Assembly: GCF_003316875.1 (NCBI RefSeq)
Contig: NZ_QMIL01000007.1
Coordinates: 94,887 to 158,886, forward strand
Direction of reading: 5' to 3'
DNA: 64,000 nt
Origin: Aliidiomarina celeris
GTDB taxonomy: Bacteria; Pseudomonadota; Gammaproteobacteria; Enterobacterales; Alteromonadaceae
This document shows, piece by piece, positions 19,553 through 28,071 of this stretch. Both the position numbers and the translations under genes were made by a program. Each line of letters opens with the position of its first letter. Position 1 is the first letter of the stretch. The notes under the pieces are model-generated. The model had not been told where the DNA came from, searched no databases, and saw nothing but the letters and a program-made list of their open reading frames with translations.

Positions 19553-20921
19553 AGAAATTGTAACGCAACTGCACCATAGTTTTTCCGCGCAACGCAGCCG
19601 CCCATTGAACTGGCGGATTGCACAGCTTCGCAATATGGAGCGCATGCTCACTGAGCACAGTAGCGTTTTTAGTGCCGCACTTGCTGAAGACCTTGGTAAG
19701 TCAGAAACAGAGGCTTGGACGACTGAAATTGGTTTTTTGCTCAACGACATCAAGCATACGTTAAAACATATTCGCAAATGGGTTAAACCGCGTAATGTTA
19801 GCAGCCCGCTTGCAATGCAACCTGCAACCTCGCGCTTAACACCGGAGCCTTTGGGTGTAGTGCTGGTATTCGGCGCTTGGAATTACCCCCTTCAGCTCAC
19901 TTTGAGCCCTGTTATTGCCGCTATTGCAGCCGGTAATTGTGTTTGCGTCAAACCTTCTGAGGTTTCGCCTGCTGTTTCTGCCGCAATCGCTCAGTATCTG
20001 CCGCAGTACCTCGACACAGATTGCGTTCAGGTTGTTGAAGGCGATGCACAAGTTGCTGGGCAACTGCTTTCGCAACGCTTTTCGCATATTTTCTACACCG
20101 GTGGCGGCCAAGTAGGCAAAAAAGTGATGCGCGCAGCGGCCGACCACTTAACCCCGGTAACATTAGAGCTTGGCGGCAAGAGCCCTGTGGTGGTTAGCCG
20201 ACACGCTGACATTGCCGCTACTGCTCGGCGCATTGTTTGGGGGAAATTTTTAAATGCGGGGCAAACCTGTATTGCCCCCGATTACGTGTTAGTTGAAGCA
20301 TCAGTACACACGCAATTGGTTACCGAGCTAAAAGCGGCGCTTACGCAGTTTTATGGCGACGACCCTGAACAAAGCGACGACTACGGCCGCATTGTAGCAG
20401 AACGGCATATCGACCGCTTAGCCGGCCTACTCAACGACCCAGAGCTTCAGCATGCTCAAGTACACGGTGGCGAAGTGAATCGCGCGTCACGTTACTTCGC
20501 TCCCACCGTAATTGACCACTGCCCTGCTCACGCAAAGGTTATGGACGATGAAATTTTCGGCCCTATTTTACCGATTATAGAAGTGGAAAACCTGCCCGAA
20601 GCTTATGCGTTTATTCAGAGTCGGGCCCACCCACTCGCTTGTTATGTTTTTACCAAAGACAAGTCTGAGCAAGTGCATGCGGAGCATATTATTCAGTGCG
20701 GTTCACTCTGCTTTAACGACACCATGGTGTTTATGCTCAATCCCGCTCTTCCTTTTGGCGGGGTTGGCGCGAGTGGCATGGGTCGATACCACGGCCAATG
20801 GGGTTTTGATCAACTCAGCCATTTAAAACCCGTCGTACACCGCTCCTTTATGTTCGACATTGATGTGCGCTATCCGCCTTACACCAAAGCAAAGCAGAAA
20901 ATGCTTAAAAAGCTTTTGTAA
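19533..20921 (+). CDS. Aldehyde dehydrogenase, class 3 (coniferyl aldehyde dehydrogenase-like)
   Basis: A 462-residue NAD(P)-dependent aldehyde dehydrogenase of the family 3 type, with no signal or membrane tail. The cofactor site (FGAWNYPLQLTLSPVIAAIAAGN and FYTGGGQVGKKVM), the general base Glu in TLELGGKSPVVV and the catalytic Cys in NAGQTCIAPDYVLVE are all in place. The start overlaps the end of the sugar dehydrogenase gene by 20 bases. The substrate cannot be decided. The pairing suggests oxidation of an aldehyde derived from the same pathway, but this is inferred. Confidence 0.9.
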   Translation: MTAIAIEEIVTQLHHSFSAQRSRPLNWRIAQLRNMERMLTEHSSVFSAALAEDLGKSETEAWTTEIGFLLNDIKHTLKHIRKWVKPRNVSSPLAMQPATSRLTPEPLGVVLVFGAWNYPLQLTLSPVIAAIAAGNCVCVKPSEVSPAVSAAIAQYLPQYLDTDCVQVVEGDAQVAGQLLSQRFSHIFYTGGGQVGKKVMRAAADHLTPVTLELGGKSPVVVSRHADIAATARRIVWGKFLNAGQTCIAPDYVLVEASVHTQLVTELKAALTQFYGDDPEQSDDYGRIVAERHIDRLAGLLNDPELQHAQVHGGEVNRASRYFAPTVIDHCPAHAKVMDDEIFGPILPIIEVENLPEAYAFIQSRAHPLACYVFTKDKSEQVHAEHIIQCGSLCFNDTMVFMLNPALPFGGVGASGMGRYHGQWGFDQLSHLKPVVHRSFMFDIDVRYPPYTKAKQKMLKKLL

Positions 20922-21021
20922 TTGTTATGAATAACTATAAAGCGAACAACTGAGCCTATTGAAAAGCGCAACTTCGCCCCCATTCAATAAGCACATTCGA
21001 ACAGCAAGAATAGAGAGAAAC

Positions 21022-21879
21022 ATGGTAACTGCGGCAAATATTGTAAACCTGACTATGGAAAACGCTCGCGACGTTCTTCTCGAACAGTCGAAAACCAAAG
21101 TGGTGTTGATCGACTTTTGGGCCGACTGGTGTGAGCCGTGTAAGCAACTGATGCCCACCCTCGAGCGTATTGCCAGTCAATACCCAGACACGCTCGTTAT
21201 TGCCAAGGTAGATTGCGAAGCGGAACAGCAACTTGCTGCACAGTTTCAAATTCGTAGCTTGCCAACGCTTATGGTGTTTGTGAATGGTCAGCCCGTAGAC
21301 GCACTGCAAGACGCACAAACCGAACAAGCCATTAAAGACATGCTCGCGCCTCACTTACCCCAGCCAGAAGATGACGCTCTTGCGAATGCACAACAGGCGT
21401 TGCAAGAAGGCGACGAAGAGCGCGCCTACACCGAAGCAAAAAAAGCTTATGATCTTGCTCCAGAGAATATGAATGCGCGCTTACTTCTTGCCGACGCGGC
21501 AGCCCGCGTCGGCCATACAGAGCAGGCTAAGTCGTTACTGGAGGGCTTAACTGTGGCTGAACAAGCCGATCCGCGCTACCAACATGTTTTGGCCAACATT
21601 GACCTAGCCGAGCAAGCAGCCGACAGCCCTGAAGTTAGAGCATTAGAAGAACAAGTTGCCAAGAGCCCGAACGATTTAGCTGCGCGGCAGCAACTCGCAT
21701 TACAATACTACCAAGTGAAGCGGTATGAAGAAGCCTTGAACACACTGTTCTCGGTACTTGAGGCCGATTTAAACTTTGCTGAGGCCAAAAAACACACCCT
21801 CGATATTTTAAATAATTTACCTGCCGGTGATCCGCTCGCCGCCACCTACCGTAGAAAATTGTACAGTATGCTTTATTAG
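21022..21879 (+). CDS. ybbN: Thioredoxin-TPR co-chaperone CnoX/YbbN
   Basis: A 285-residue protein with an N-terminal thioredoxin domain (about 1-110) and C-terminal tetratricopeptide repeats. The active site is WCEPC (Cys37 and Cys40), so unlike the E. coli protein, whose first Cys is absent, it may be redox active. The family protects proteins under chlorine or heat stress and hands them to GroEL or DnaK. The ATG at 21022 is chosen because the sequence to its left has no ribosome site and the domain begins here. The gene ends just before a strong terminator. Confidence 0.9.
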   Translation: MVTAANIVNLTMENARDVLLEQSKTKVVLIDFWADWCEPCKQLMPTLERIASQYPDTLVIAKVDCEAEQQLAAQFQIRSLPTLMVFVNGQPVDALQDAQTEQAIKDMLAPHLPQPEDDALANAQQALQEGDEERAYTEAKKAYDLAPENMNARLLLADAAARVGHTEQAKSLLEGLTVAEQADPRYQHVLANIDLAEQAADSPEVRALEEQVAKSPNDLAARQQLALQYYQVKRYEEALNTLFSVLEADLNFAEAKKHTLDILNNLPAGDPLAATYRRKLYSMLY

Positions 21880-21903
21880 CAACTGTTCGCTAGCAACGAG
21901 CTT

Positions 21904-21936
21904 GAGCCGACTTCCCCCAAGTCGGCTCTTTTTTTT
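21904..21936 (+). terminator. Rho-independent terminator after ybbN
   Basis: A perfect 10-bp stem (GAGCCGACTT/AAGTCGGCTC) around a CCCCC loop is followed by eight T residues. It closes the ybbN transcript and separates it from the MCE cluster. Confidence 0.92.
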
Positions 21937-22017
21937 GTGCATTGTAATTCAGGCTTAACCTTGTTAGCGTTGCAACACGGCTAATTGCTTAGCCACGGAA
22001 AAGGCTTTTCGACCGCT

Positions 22018-22827
22018 ATGCTGCAACCTTTAACACAATTTTTCGGGGCTTTTGGGCAGTTTTCTCTTAAACTCCCGCGCTACCTTTTTAGTATTCTACT
22101 GTTCACTTTGCGGGTTCTAAATCCACGCCAACAAGGCCGTGTGCGCATCAATAAAGCCTCTATGCGTACCCTTGTAAACCAGCTTATCTTCTCAGGTGTA
22201 GACGCCCTTCCGGTTATATCTTTACTTGGCATTGCCTCTGGCCTTGCCATTACCGCGCAAGTTATTCTTACTATTCAGCTTATTGGCGAGCGCACAGAGG
22301 TTATCGACATTTTAACGCGGGTTGTAGTGTACGAGTTAAGTGCGTTACTCACTGCTATTGTACTCATTGGGCGAAGTGGCTCTGCAATTACCGTTGACCT
22401 CGGTAATATGAAGCTCAACCGAGAGCTTGAAGGCTTAGAAATGCTCGGAATGAACTTAAACCGCTTCCTCGTAACGCCGCGCGTTGTCGGCACCGCAATC
22501 GCCCAAATGATATTGTCGATTTACTTTGCGTTTTTTTCGATTGCGAGTGGTGTTTTGTTTTTAGCGTATACCGAAAATCCAGGCTACTTAAATTACCTTA
22601 CCGACATAGCGAACGCTTTACACCCAAAAGACCTCTCTCTGTATTTAATTAAAAACCTTATGTTTGGCGCACTAATTGGCTCTATTGCAAGTTACCACGC
22701 TTTGCAGGTACAGCAATCGCGAACGGAATTACCACAGCAAACGCAACGCGCAATTGTAAATAGCCTGAGCATTATTTTTGTGCTGAACGCACTCTTTATT
22801 TTGGCTATGCAAACTTCGTTTTTATAG
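22018..22827 (+). CDS. MlaE-type ABC transporter permease
   Basis: A 269-residue permease of the MlaE/Ttg2B family, with five or six membrane helices and the family stretches SGVDALPVISLLGIASGLAI, ELSALLTAIVLIGRSGSAI and NLMFGALIGSIASYH. In the Mla complex this subunit sits in the inner membrane and moves lipid between membranes with MlaF and MlaD. The ATG at 22018 starts a good alignment (MLQPLTQFFGAFG), but neither it nor an in-frame TTG at 21985 has a strong ribosome site. It begins the cluster and is followed 9 bases later by a defective ATPase gene. Confidence 0.88.
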   Translation: MLQPLTQFFGAFGQFSLKLPRYLFSILLFTLRVLNPRQQGRVRINKASMRTLVNQLIFSGVDALPVISLLGIASGLAITAQVILTIQLIGERTEVIDILTRVVVYELSALLTAIVLIGRSGSAITVDLGNMKLNRELEGLEMLGMNLNRFLVTPRVVGTAIAQMILSIYFAFFSIASGVLFLAYTENPGYLNYLTDIANALHPKDLSLYLIKNLMFGALIGSIASYHALQVQQSRTELPQQTQRAIVNSLSIIFVLNALFILAMQTSFL

Positions 22828-22836
22828 GACAAAGCA

Positions 22837-23577
22837 ATGCAACCCGAATTGGCGGCAATACATGCACACCAGTTACAACCAGAGCTCAGCTCAGGCGAAG
22901 CTGGCTGCCCTATAAATCTGCGTACAAAAAAAGGCCACATTGTGTGCTTATTGGGTATGAACACCCAACTGCTGGATATTTATTTAAGAACCCTTGCCGG
23001 TGTTCACGCTATTTCTGCCGGTACATTAGAGTTGTACGGACAAAACGTAGCGACCATTCCCGAGCTAGAATGGCCGCTACTTAGACAAAAAATTAGCTAC
23101 ATTTCAAAAGCAACGCCACTACTTAGTGTCGCCAGCGGCTTTAACAATCTCATTATGCCCAGCCAATACCACAACAAAGACGAGAAGCCTGCGCTTATTA
23201 AGAAAGCCCAACAACTTCTTATGGATATTGATTTTCAAGGAAATAGCGAGGCGTTACCTGCTTATTTGTCACCATTAGAGCGTGTGCAACTCAGTATTAT
23301 ACGTGCCGTAATGCTTGACCCGGAAGTACTCATACTAGACGATCCTTGGTATGCACTCGATCCATTTGAATACAGCATTTTGAATCAATTTTTTGTAACA
23401 TGGGCCAAAGCAGGCACATTAATTACCGCCACAAGTAATGTAAGTTTTGTCCGCAAGCATGCACAACAGATTTATTTTGTGGGTAAAACCGAAGTACATT
23501 TTTTTTCGTCTTGGTACGAATTTTGTGCAAGCACGCACTCCGAAGTGAAAGAATATCTCGCTCTTTTTCATGAGTAG
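22837..23577 (+). CDS. Degenerate MlaF-like ABC ATPase (pseudo-ATPase)
   Basis: A 246-residue protein with the overall layout of an MlaF-type ABC ATPase, but without the working motifs. The Walker A loop at residues 40-47 reads GMNTQLLD, with no Gly-Lys-Ser/Thr. The Q-loop position is Lys (YISKATPLL). The signature reads LSPLE (144-148) in place of LSGGQ. Walker B ends LDDPW, with Asp169 where the catalytic Glu stands. The switch His near 199-200 is Thr/Ser (TATSNVS). The frame is intact and fits between mlaE- and mlaD-like genes, so it is not a simple dead gene. It may bind the permease as a structural partner, with energy coming from another ATPase. Confidence 0.8.
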   Translation: MQPELAAIHAHQLQPELSSGEAGCPINLRTKKGHIVCLLGMNTQLLDIYLRTLAGVHAISAGTLELYGQNVATIPELEWPLLRQKISYISKATPLLSVASGFNNLIMPSQYHNKDEKPALIKKAQQLLMDIDFQGNSEALPAYLSPLERVQLSIIRAVMLDPEVLILDDPWYALDPFEYSILNQFFVTWAKAGTLITATSNVSFVRKHAQQIYFVGKTEVHFFSSWYEFCASTHSEVKEYLALFHE

Positions 23578-23614
23578 CAGAGCATAATCAAAGCGCAACG
23601 GCATAGCGCAAGGA

Positions 23615-24631
23615 ATGAAACGAATGGGCAGCACCAAACCACATTATATTCACCGTTTAAACTATTCTACGGTAGAAAAGATCGTTGGCATTTTTGTGGT
23701 GCTTGCGCTGTTACTTTTTATGAGTTTATTTGTAGTCAATGGCCGTAATTTACATTTATTCGAAGACTACATTCACATTGACCTATTCGTAGAAAGCGCC
23801 GAAGGCGTAGCGCTCGACACCCCGGTACGCGTTGCCGGAATTGCAGTAGGTAGGGTAGACGAAGTTGAAATTACCCCCGAGCACCTTATTCGCATTCGAG
23901 TTCGCATTTACGAGCGTTACACCAGCATGCTCCGGACTGACTCCAAGCCATCTATTGTACTTTCCCTACTTGGGCGAACAAGTATCGACTTTAGCACCGG
24001 CAACCCGGAGCTACCCATGCTTGAAAGCGGCACCGCCATGAATGTAGAAGCTCCGCTCAGTATCGAAGACCTCATGGCTGGCGTTACGCCTCTCATGGAA
24101 GGCGTACAAAATGCAATAACACACCTTACTCAACTTATTCTTGCCGTCGACGAAAAAGACGTATCATCACTACTTGACAATACCACCCAAATTACAAGGC
24201 ACCTCGAGTCTATTTTGGCTAGTATCGACAATGGCGAGGGCCTCGCGGGCAAAATGGTAAAAGACCAACAATTCGCATCTCAAGTTGCAGAAGTTTTACG
24301 GGCGGTAGATGTTACGTTGCAACAAACCGAGCAGCGGCTACAACAGCTTCAGCCCGTATTAGAGCAACTTGCTCCGATAATGGAGAATGTAGCCGAAGCG
24401 GCGCCTTATATTCCAACTGCAATGACAGAAATGGTACTTATGCTAGAGCAAGTGAATGCAACGCTTAACAGCTTACAACCAGAACTGCGAAATTTGCCCG
24501 ATCTAATGAACCAAGTGAATATTCTTATGGAACAAACCGACTTACTGATGCGTCGAATTATGGGAACTTGGCCGCTAAGTATCGGCCAAGAGCCAGCTCG
24601 GCAAAACGTGGAAATTATCCCCCATGACTAA
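23615..24631 (+). CDS. MCE domain (MlaD-like) protein with long helical tail
   Basis: A 338-residue protein with one N-terminal membrane helix (about 20-42), a single MCE domain (about 48-130, with FVESAEGVALDTPVRVAGIAVGRVDEV) and a long helical, leucine-rich C-terminal half that looks coiled. MlaD proteins form the ring through which lipid passes. The long tail is like that of MCE proteins that bridge membranes. The ATG at 23615 (MKRMGSTK) and that at 23624 are both possible. It overlaps the TPR lipoprotein gene by 8 bases. Confidence 0.85.
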   Translation: MKRMGSTKPHYIHRLNYSTVEKIVGIFVVLALLLFMSLFVVNGRNLHLFEDYIHIDLFVESAEGVALDTPVRVAGIAVGRVDEVEITPEHLIRIRVRIYERYTSMLRTDSKPSIVLSLLGRTSIDFSTGNPELPMLESGTAMNVEAPLSIEDLMAGVTPLMEGVQNAITHLTQLILAVDEKDVSSLLDNTTQITRHLESILASIDNGEGLAGKMVKDQQFASQVAEVLRAVDVTLQQTEQRLQQLQPVLEQLAPIMENVAEAAPYIPTAMTEMVLMLEQVNATLNSLQPELRNLPDLMNQVNILMEQTDLLMRRIMGTWPLSIGQEPARQNVEIIPHD

Positions 24632-25571
24632 ATGGATTACAGTAGTCGCTTTTGCTTTAGTTTTATTGCTTGGCTGCTCAACGCAAACAGCACCAGCTCC
24701 TTACGCCATCACTAATGCCAATCAACTTCAAGAGCGAGGCGTTGCACTATATGAGCGTGGCGAATACAGTGACGCCATAATGTACTTTTCGCGGGCTGCT
24801 AGCGAATATCAGAGCCTGAACCAACAAGAGAAACTTCTTGTAGCACAGCAAAATATGGCTGAAGCTGCATTTCTGGTAGCGCAGTATGAATTTTCAGAAC
24901 ACGCCGCTGCCGTTGCACTCAAACTTGCTACCGAGCAAGGAGACAGTGCTTCAAAGGTACGCGCGAGCCTAACACTTGCACGTGTATACATAGCGCAACA
25001 AAAATACCTACAAGCGCAGAAAGAAATAAGCATTATTCAAGCAGCCCTTGTTGATGAGCGTAATCGAATGCGCAAGGCCCCACGCGACTGGTCGGCACTG
25101 GAGCGTAGCGCTCTTTTAACCCTTGCCCAGTTTACTTTACTCACAGAGCCACAGAACACTCAATGGCTTGAACAAGCGAACCAACCCAGCCTATTTGCCG
25201 ACAACCCGTTGTACCATGCGCGCTACCTGCGCTTAATTTACGCGCAAAAGCAGCATGTTAATGCGCTTGAGCAGGCGCTTAGCATTTACACTTCCCAAGG
25301 TTTTCGGCCTGGCATTGCAACATGTTTGGAAGCCCTCGCGGCACATTACAGCACGCTTGAACAAAAAGAAGATGCGCTAAACACATACAGACGCGCACTC
25401 TATGTTCGACTGGCACTTAATGACGCACACCATACACATTTCAATCTTATGGCACTCAGTGCACTCTATGAGGAAATGGAGCAACCCGAAGTTGCAATTC
25501 AGTATCGCGAACTTGCTCAACGATTAGTCTCAAATACACGAATAATGACTGAAATTCGTGACGCATTGTAA
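24624..25571 (+). CDS. Lipoprotein with tetratricopeptide repeats
   Basis: A 315-residue lipoprotein: the signal sequence ends in the lipobox LLGC (Cys about 18), then STQTAPAPYA. The mature part is built of TPR-like helix pairs (for example ALYERGEYSDAIMYFSRAAS and ALNTYRRALYVRLALNDAHH). The residue after Cys is Ser, so sorting to the outer membrane is expected. Its place in the MCE cluster, in the position where PqiC- or MlaB-type partners often stand, suggests a docking or assembly role. It shares 8 bases with the MCE gene. Confidence 0.82.
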   Translation: MTKWITVVAFALVLLLGCSTQTAPAPYAITNANQLQERGVALYERGEYSDAIMYFSRAASEYQSLNQQEKLLVAQQNMAEAAFLVAQYEFSEHAAAVALKLATEQGDSASKVRASLTLARVYIAQQKYLQAQKEISIIQAALVDERNRMRKAPRDWSALERSALLTLAQFTLLTEPQNTQWLEQANQPSLFADNPLYHARYLRLIYAQKQHVNALEQALSIYTSQGFRPGIATCLEALAAHYSTLEQKEDALNTYRRALYVRLALNDAHHTHFNLMALSALYEEMEQPEVAIQYRELAQRLVSNTRIMTEIRDAL

Positions 25572-25587
25572 GTGGAAGGCGTGAAAC

Positions 25588-25914
25588 ATGTCGGACCGTT
25601 ACTATCCTTTTAAGTCAAAACGCGGCCCCAGCGGCAAACGCGAGCGAGAAGAAGCTCCTCTCCTGTACTTCCAGAAAGCGCTCACGCATTTAAAGAACAA
25701 CCCACAAGACATGGCAATCTTAAAGCAGAACCTCGCTTTTTATGAACAGCAGGTTCACTTACCCAAGCAGGCTAAGCTTGGGATGCAGCGCTACCGGCAT
25801 TTTTTAGCGGTAAGTAACAACCCTGATGAACTCGAAAAATGGGTACTTCAAGACAGTTACGAGGGCATGCGTTTTCGGCAATTCCCATTAATTTTTAAAG
25901 GGCTCGTAGAATGA
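25588..25914 (+). CDS. Unrecognised 108-residue protein in the MCE cluster
   Basis: No known family was recognised. The protein is basic and hydrophilic, without signal or membrane segment, and starts MSDRYYPFKSKRGPSGKRER. A helical middle (FQKALTHLKNNPQDMAILKQ) recalls a single TPR-like unit. It begins 16 bases after the lipoprotein gene and overlaps kdkA by four bases (ATGA), so it is translated with its neighbours. It is probably a cytoplasmic accessory factor, though nothing more can be said. Confidence 0.7.
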   Translation: MSDRYYPFKSKRGPSGKREREEAPLLYFQKALTHLKNNPQDMAILKQNLAFYEQQVHLPKQAKLGMQRYRHFLAVSNNPDELEKWVLQDSYEGMRFRQFPLIFKGLVE

Positions 25915-26681
25915 CTATTCAGCAGCGTCATGCCAAGAATCGATACTATATATGGAATAACCATGTTTTGTCGGCCGTTGAACCGCACTACTTTAGCCCC
26001 ACTTTTTGGCAGCAGAAAAACAGCATTGTAGGGAGTTCAAAAGGCAGAAACACCGCATACTTCATTGATTACGAAGAACTACAAATGGTGCTTCGCCGTT
26101 ATTATCGTGGAGGCTTTGTTGGCAAAATTTTTACCGATCAGTTCTTTCTCGCCCCGGCCCACAAAAGCCGAGCAGTGCAAGAGTTTCAATTGCTGCAATG
26201 GATGCACGAGCAAGGTCTACCTGTACCTCAACCCTACGCGGCTTTTTATGAGCGTTCAGGGCTTTTCTACCGAGCAAGCATTTTGATAGAGCGCATTCCA
26301 TGCGCACAAGACTTCTTCAGCTTTCTCCTCACAAAAGAAGCAGCGAACATGGAGCGCGAGCAGCAACTTACCCTTTGGTTCAACATTGGTGTCGCAATAC
26401 AAAAGTTACACGCGGCACAGGTGTACCACTCCGACTTAAACTGCCACAATATTTTGCTGGATAATACGCGTAAAGTTTGGCTTATTGACTTCGACAAATG
26501 TGAGCGGCGAGTAGGCCAAACAAGCCCATGGAAGAACGAGAACCTTAACCGCCTGAAGCGCTCATTAGAAAAAGAGCGTAGCTTACACCCAAGCTTTGAT
26601 TGGCACGACATTCAATGGCAAGCACTTATTCAAGGCTACAACGATTACACTCAGTCAGTACCACATTTTACTCCGAGCTAG
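25911..26681 (+). CDS. kdkA: 3-deoxy-D-manno-octulosonic acid kinase
   Basis: A 256-residue lipopolysaccharide kinase with the protein-kinase-like fold. The catalytic loop is HSDLNCHNILL (Asp in place), the metal Asp is in LIDFDKCERR, and LRRYYRGGFVGKI near residue 60 is typical of KdkA. It phosphorylates position 4 of the Kdo residue in the inner core of lipopolysaccharide. It is the last gene of the MCE cluster, overlapping the small gene before it by four bases. This ties core lipopolysaccharide work to lipid transport. Confidence 0.9.
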   Translation: MTIQQRHAKNRYYIWNNHVLSAVEPHYFSPTFWQQKNSIVGSSKGRNTAYFIDYEELQMVLRRYYRGGFVGKIFTDQFFLAPAHKSRAVQEFQLLQWMHEQGLPVPQPYAAFYERSGLFYRASILIERIPCAQDFFSFLLTKEAANMEREQQLTLWFNIGVAIQKLHAAQVYHSDLNCHNILLDNTRKVWLIDFDKCERRVGQTSPWKNENLNRLKRSLEKERSLHPSFDWHDIQWQALIQGYNDYTQSVPHFTPS

Positions 26682-26775
26682 GAATCAGAAGAAAACCAGC
26701 GGGTAAACTGGAAATTACAGACGAATTGTTGCTTTATCGGTTGCTGGGTCGTAGTCTATCTCTTGCAGGTAAGGG

Positions 26776-27195
26776 TTACTGCCAGCCTTTTTGCTCGATA
26801 TACTCACTTAAATCACTAATCACAATTTCATCCGGGCACAAGGAGAGTGTATTTTCAGGGTGAGACTGAATACTAAGATATATACGGAAATCACTGTTTA
26901 TGGGCAAACAACCCGACACAACAGAATCTTGGCCTTCGTGAACCACAGGCATACCGGTCACTAAAATAAGATCATTATTACTTCCGAATAAACTTAAACT
27001 AACTACATATCTGTTATTCATTGAGGTCCTATCCGCTAATGCAGACAGTTTTAAATCAATCGGCGTACACTCTTCATCAACTGCGTCTGAGAAAACTGTC
27101 ACATCCAAAACTCTCATGTCAGACACTGCGACAGGTGGGAATAAACTTATGAGAACACAGCACCTTACTAAGAAATCTATATACTTTTGTATCAC
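26776..27195 (-). CDS. Exported protein of unknown function, possible immunity protein
   Basis: A 139-residue protein with a hydrophobic signal sequence (about 1-25: MIQKYIDFLVRCCVLISLF) and a mature beta-rich part with two or three Cys residues (EECTPIDL, SGCLPINS, LSLCPDE). It was not recognised. It starts three bases after the toxin remnant ends on the same strand, the place where immunity genes stand in polymorphic toxin loci. This role is only inferred. Confidence 0.55.
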   Translation of the reverse strand: MIQKYIDFLVRCCVLISLFPPVAVSDMRVLDVTVFSDAVDEECTPIDLKLSALADRTSMNNRYVVSLSLFGSNNDLILVTGMPVVHEGQDSVVSGCLPINSDFRIYLSIQSHPENTLSLCPDEIVISDLSEYIEQKGWQ

Positions 27196-27198
27196 AAG

Positions 27199-27408
27199 CT
27201 ATCCTCCATTTGGATAAAAGGTTATCCATGCACCTCCGGCCGCTAGCCCATTATGCACGTTTGATTTAAACAAATACGGAACATTCGGGGCTGTCACTGG
27301 CTGGCCCGACTCATTCGCCAACGATTGACCGAAGGAGTGATCCCCCGTCCCCGTCTCGCAAGAGTAGAGTTTTATGGGTTGGGTTCCGTCGTAACCGGCA
27401 GCTCGCAT
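27199..27408 (-). pseudogene. Remnant of a polymorphic-toxin C-terminal domain
   Basis: About 69 residues beginning MRAAGYDGTQPIKLYSCETG, then HSFGQSLANESGQPV and ending GGAWITFYPNGG. This pattern is seen at the C-terminal end of RHS-like or other polymorphic toxins, where SC-TG-FAQ-LA-PV-AP segments recur. The same frame continues upstream for about 20 codons (FSAGQLLAK) before a stop, and no large upstream protein exists, so it is a detached tail. It may be left over from toxin-module exchange. Confidence 0.5.
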
Positions 27409-27617
27409 TTTGGCCAGTAGTTGGCCAGCAGAGAAAGAACGGAGGCATCGTAGTCGTTCTCTGCATAGCTTCTATGTGATAACGCCACAACACCAATACC
27501 AGCATCTAAAGCCGTCCCAATCGCCGCAGCTGGCGCCCATAGCCGGCCTAACGCAGCGGAGGTCACACCAACGCCTATTCCTGCAATCGTGTAGTTTCTT
27601 GAAACATCACTATTCAT
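27372..27617 (-). CDS. Small hydrophobic protein, uncertain
   Basis: An 81-residue frame with one or two hydrophobic, Gly/Ala-rich stretches (YTIAGIGVGVTSAALGRLWAP). It overlaps the toxin remnant in another frame by 37 bases. It may be the upstream part of the same decayed module or a separate small membrane protein. No family was recognised and the reading is tentative. Confidence 0.35.
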   Translation of the reverse strand: MNSDVSRNYTIAGIGVGVTSAALGRLWAPAAAIGTALDAGIGVVALSHRSYAENDYDASVLSLLANYWPKCELPVTTEPNP

Positions 27618-27646
27618 AGTATTGGCTTGTTTACGATAGTCTTGAG

Positions 27647-27979
27647 TTAAACTTTTTTCACAAACTCCGACTTTAGCTTCATAGCGCCTACACCATCAAT
27701 TTTACAGTCGATGTCGTGATCGCCGTCTACTAGACGAATATTTTTTACTTTGGTGCCTACTTTTACCACAAGCGAGCTTCCTTTCACTTTCAGGTCTTTA
27801 ATTACCGTTACTGTGTCGCCGTCTTGTAGGGGTTGACCATGAGCGTCGGTTATCGACTTCGCCTCGTTTTCGTTAGTAGCAAGAGGATTCCATTCATGCG
27901 CACATTCTGGACAAATAAACATAAGGCCGTCTGCATACGCATACTCTGAACCACACATTGGGCATGAAGGGGTAGTCAT
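27647..27979 (-). CDS. phnA: PhnA/YjdM zinc-ribbon protein
   Basis: A 110-residue protein with an N-terminal zinc ribbon ([13 protein letters not shown]...FICPEC) and the C-terminal PhnA domain (DSDG-type block with [11 protein letters not shown] and [18 protein letters not shown]). Its length and pattern match YjdM. Despite the old name for alkylphosphonate uptake, the role is not established, and no phosphonate genes are close by. It stands alone on the minus strand with an AAAGGAA ribosome site. Confidence 0.92.
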   Translation of the reverse strand: MTTPSCPMCGSEYAYADGLMFICPECAHEWNPLATNENEAKSITDAHGQPLQDGDTVTVIKDLKVKGSSLVVKVGTKVKNIRLVDGDHDIDCKIDGVGAMKLKSEFVKKV

Positions 27980-28071
27980 TATTTTTCCTTTCGTTATTGA
28001 GTTACTATTTCCAATAGTATACCTGTATCTTTATGATCTCTTCCCGCTCTATTTTACTCTTTGGGGTTTTT

